DNA from: JBBAGE01 sp041655055
GTDB lineage: Bacteria; Pseudomonadota; Alphaproteobacteria; Rhodobacterales; Rhodobacteraceae
DNA length: 18,111 nucleotides
Direction of reading: 5' to 3'
Assembly: GCA_041655055.1 (NCBI GenBank)
Contig: JBBAGE010000030.1
Location: 1 to 18,111 of the forward strand
In this document: positions 17,592-18,111 of the stretch, one piece after another
Position numbering within the stretch: position 1 is the stretch's first letter
Layout of the letters: each line of letters begins with the position of its first letter
Notes under the pieces: generated by a model
Seen by the model: the letters and a program-made list of their open reading frames with translations, nothing else
Told to the model about the DNA's origin: nothing
Database searches by the model: none
Made by a program: the position numbers and the translations under genes

Positions 17592-17690
17592 ATGAGTTTC
17601 TATCCACCGCGCAAGGGCAGCTATGAAATGCTGGTGCGGGATCATTCGGAACCGCCGCAATCAGCCATCACCACGATCATCGTGGAATAA
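17592..17690 (+). CDS. 32-residue open frame, possibly part of the same remnant
   Basis: ATG 17592 to TAA 17688-17690 encodes MSFYPPRKGSYEMLVRDHSE and 12 further residues ending TTIIVE. Composition looks protein-like, but no good ribosome site precedes it. It follows the 17411-17572 frame by 19 bases, so it may be a second small gene of a pair or another piece of a decayed gene. No function can be suggested. Confidence 0.3.
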   Translation: MSFYPPRKGSYEMLVRDHSEPPQSAITTIIVE

Positions 17691-17695
17691 GCCAT

Positions 17696-17724
17696 CGTCC
17701 GGGCGCGCGTGTTGCGCCCGGACG
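17696..17724 (-). terminator. Strong hairpin between the metH-side remnant and the CorC-type gene
   Basis: CGTCCGGGCGC (17696-17706) pairs perfectly with GCGCCCGGACG (17714-17724), 11 base pairs with a seven-base loop. It lies eight bases past the stop of the minus-strand gene. On that strand the following bases are ATGGCTTATTCC, only mildly T-rich. It can serve both directions and most likely ends the minus-strand transcript. Confidence 0.6.
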
Positions 17725-17731
17725 GAAGGGG

Positions 17732-18111
17732 TCAGCCGGTGGCCTGCACCGGATCGACGTTGCGCACGCGCACTTTTTCGATGGCGCGGCCATCAAGCGC
17801 CACGACTTCGAATTCCAGCCCGCCGGCGCGCACTTTGGCCCCTTCGGCGGGCAGGCGGCCCAGTTGCCACAGGATATAGCCGGCGAGGGTGGAATAGCGC
17901 TCGGTCTCATCCTCAAGATCGACATCAAGCAGGTTCGAAGCCTTGCGAATATCGATCCAGCCATCCACGAGCCAGGCGCCATCGGGCTCTTTTTCCGCGA
18001 CCAGCCGGGCCTCGCCCTCATCGGGGAATTCGCCGGCAATCGCTTCGAGAATATCGGTCGAGGTGGCGATCCCTTCGAGCGAGCCGAACTCATCCACGAT
18101 CACGGCCATCT
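17732..18111 (-). CDS. CorC/HlyC-type CBS-domain protein, C-terminal part (cut by window end)
   Basis: At least the last 125 residues are present; the gene continues beyond base 18111. MAVIVDEFGSLEGIATSTDI is the end of the second CBS domain, in the form found in the hemolysin/CorC family. After a short linker comes the transporter-associated domain (WLVDGWIDIRKASNLLDVDL, then YSTLAGYILWQLGRLPAEG and EFEVVALDGRAIEKVRV). Members are either membrane-bound magnesium/cobalt exporters with a DUF21 domain or the soluble CorC type. The missing N-terminus would decide which. The M at 18107-18109 is internal, not the start. Confidence 0.88.
   Translation of the reverse strand, partial: MAVIVDEFGSLEGIATSTDILEAIAGEFPDEGEARLVAEKEPDGAWLVDGWIDIRKASNLLDVDLEDETERYSTLAGYILWQLGRLPAEGAKVRAGGLEFEVVALDGRAIEKVRVRNVDPVQATG

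Overview
The window looks like chromosomal DNA from a GC-rich alphaproteobacterium, most probably Rhodobacterales (Rhodobacter/Roseobacter relatives). This rests on codon use, a single-piece B12-dependent metH, a FSTS-type MetRS, a DUF983 gene next to a NUDIX gene, and a PleD-like gene divergent from a DUF3572 gene. The species assignment is inference; I could run no search. I see no tRNA, rRNA, CRISPR array or intact mobile element.

Layout, left to right. 1-61 is the probable tail of an upstream gene, followed by a good intrinsic terminator (69-102) and a promoter-like pair (125-153). 189-3583 (+) holds two exopolysaccharide genes: a bifunctional GDP-mannose synthesis enzyme and a GumC/Wzc-type chain-length protein fused to a tyrosine-kinase-like ATPase. 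3577-6195 (-) holds a secreted MltB-type lytic transglycosylase and metG. 6327-6650 (+) is a small cysteine-rich lipoprotein. 6647-7777 (-) is a DUF983 zinc-ribbon membrane protein followed by a NUDIX hydrolase. 7998-9988 (+) is a secreted four-EF-hand protein, a strong hairpin, then three overlapping genes: an ECF-type sigma factor, a small one-helix membrane protein and a Spy/CpxP-like periplasmic sensor.

10000-13474 is a cyclic-di-GMP block. A PleD-like REC-REC-GGDEF cyclase (-) is divergent from a DUF3572 gene (+). Next comes a two-gene operon of an H-NOX-domain protein and an HNOBA/coiled-coil/GGDEF cyclase. Together these two genes lay out the domain order of animal soluble guanylate cyclase across two polypeptides, with a diguanylate cyclase as output. 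The H-NOX protein lacks the proximal heme histidine (Ser104 in its place) and the YxSxR heme-propionate motif, so it may sense something without heme. This is the most interesting system here.

13554-17306 (+) is a full-length cobalamin-dependent methionine synthase. 17307-17731 holds two hairpins and unassigned coding-like scraps, possibly a decayed gene. The window ends inside a CorC/HlyC-type CBS-domain protein (-).
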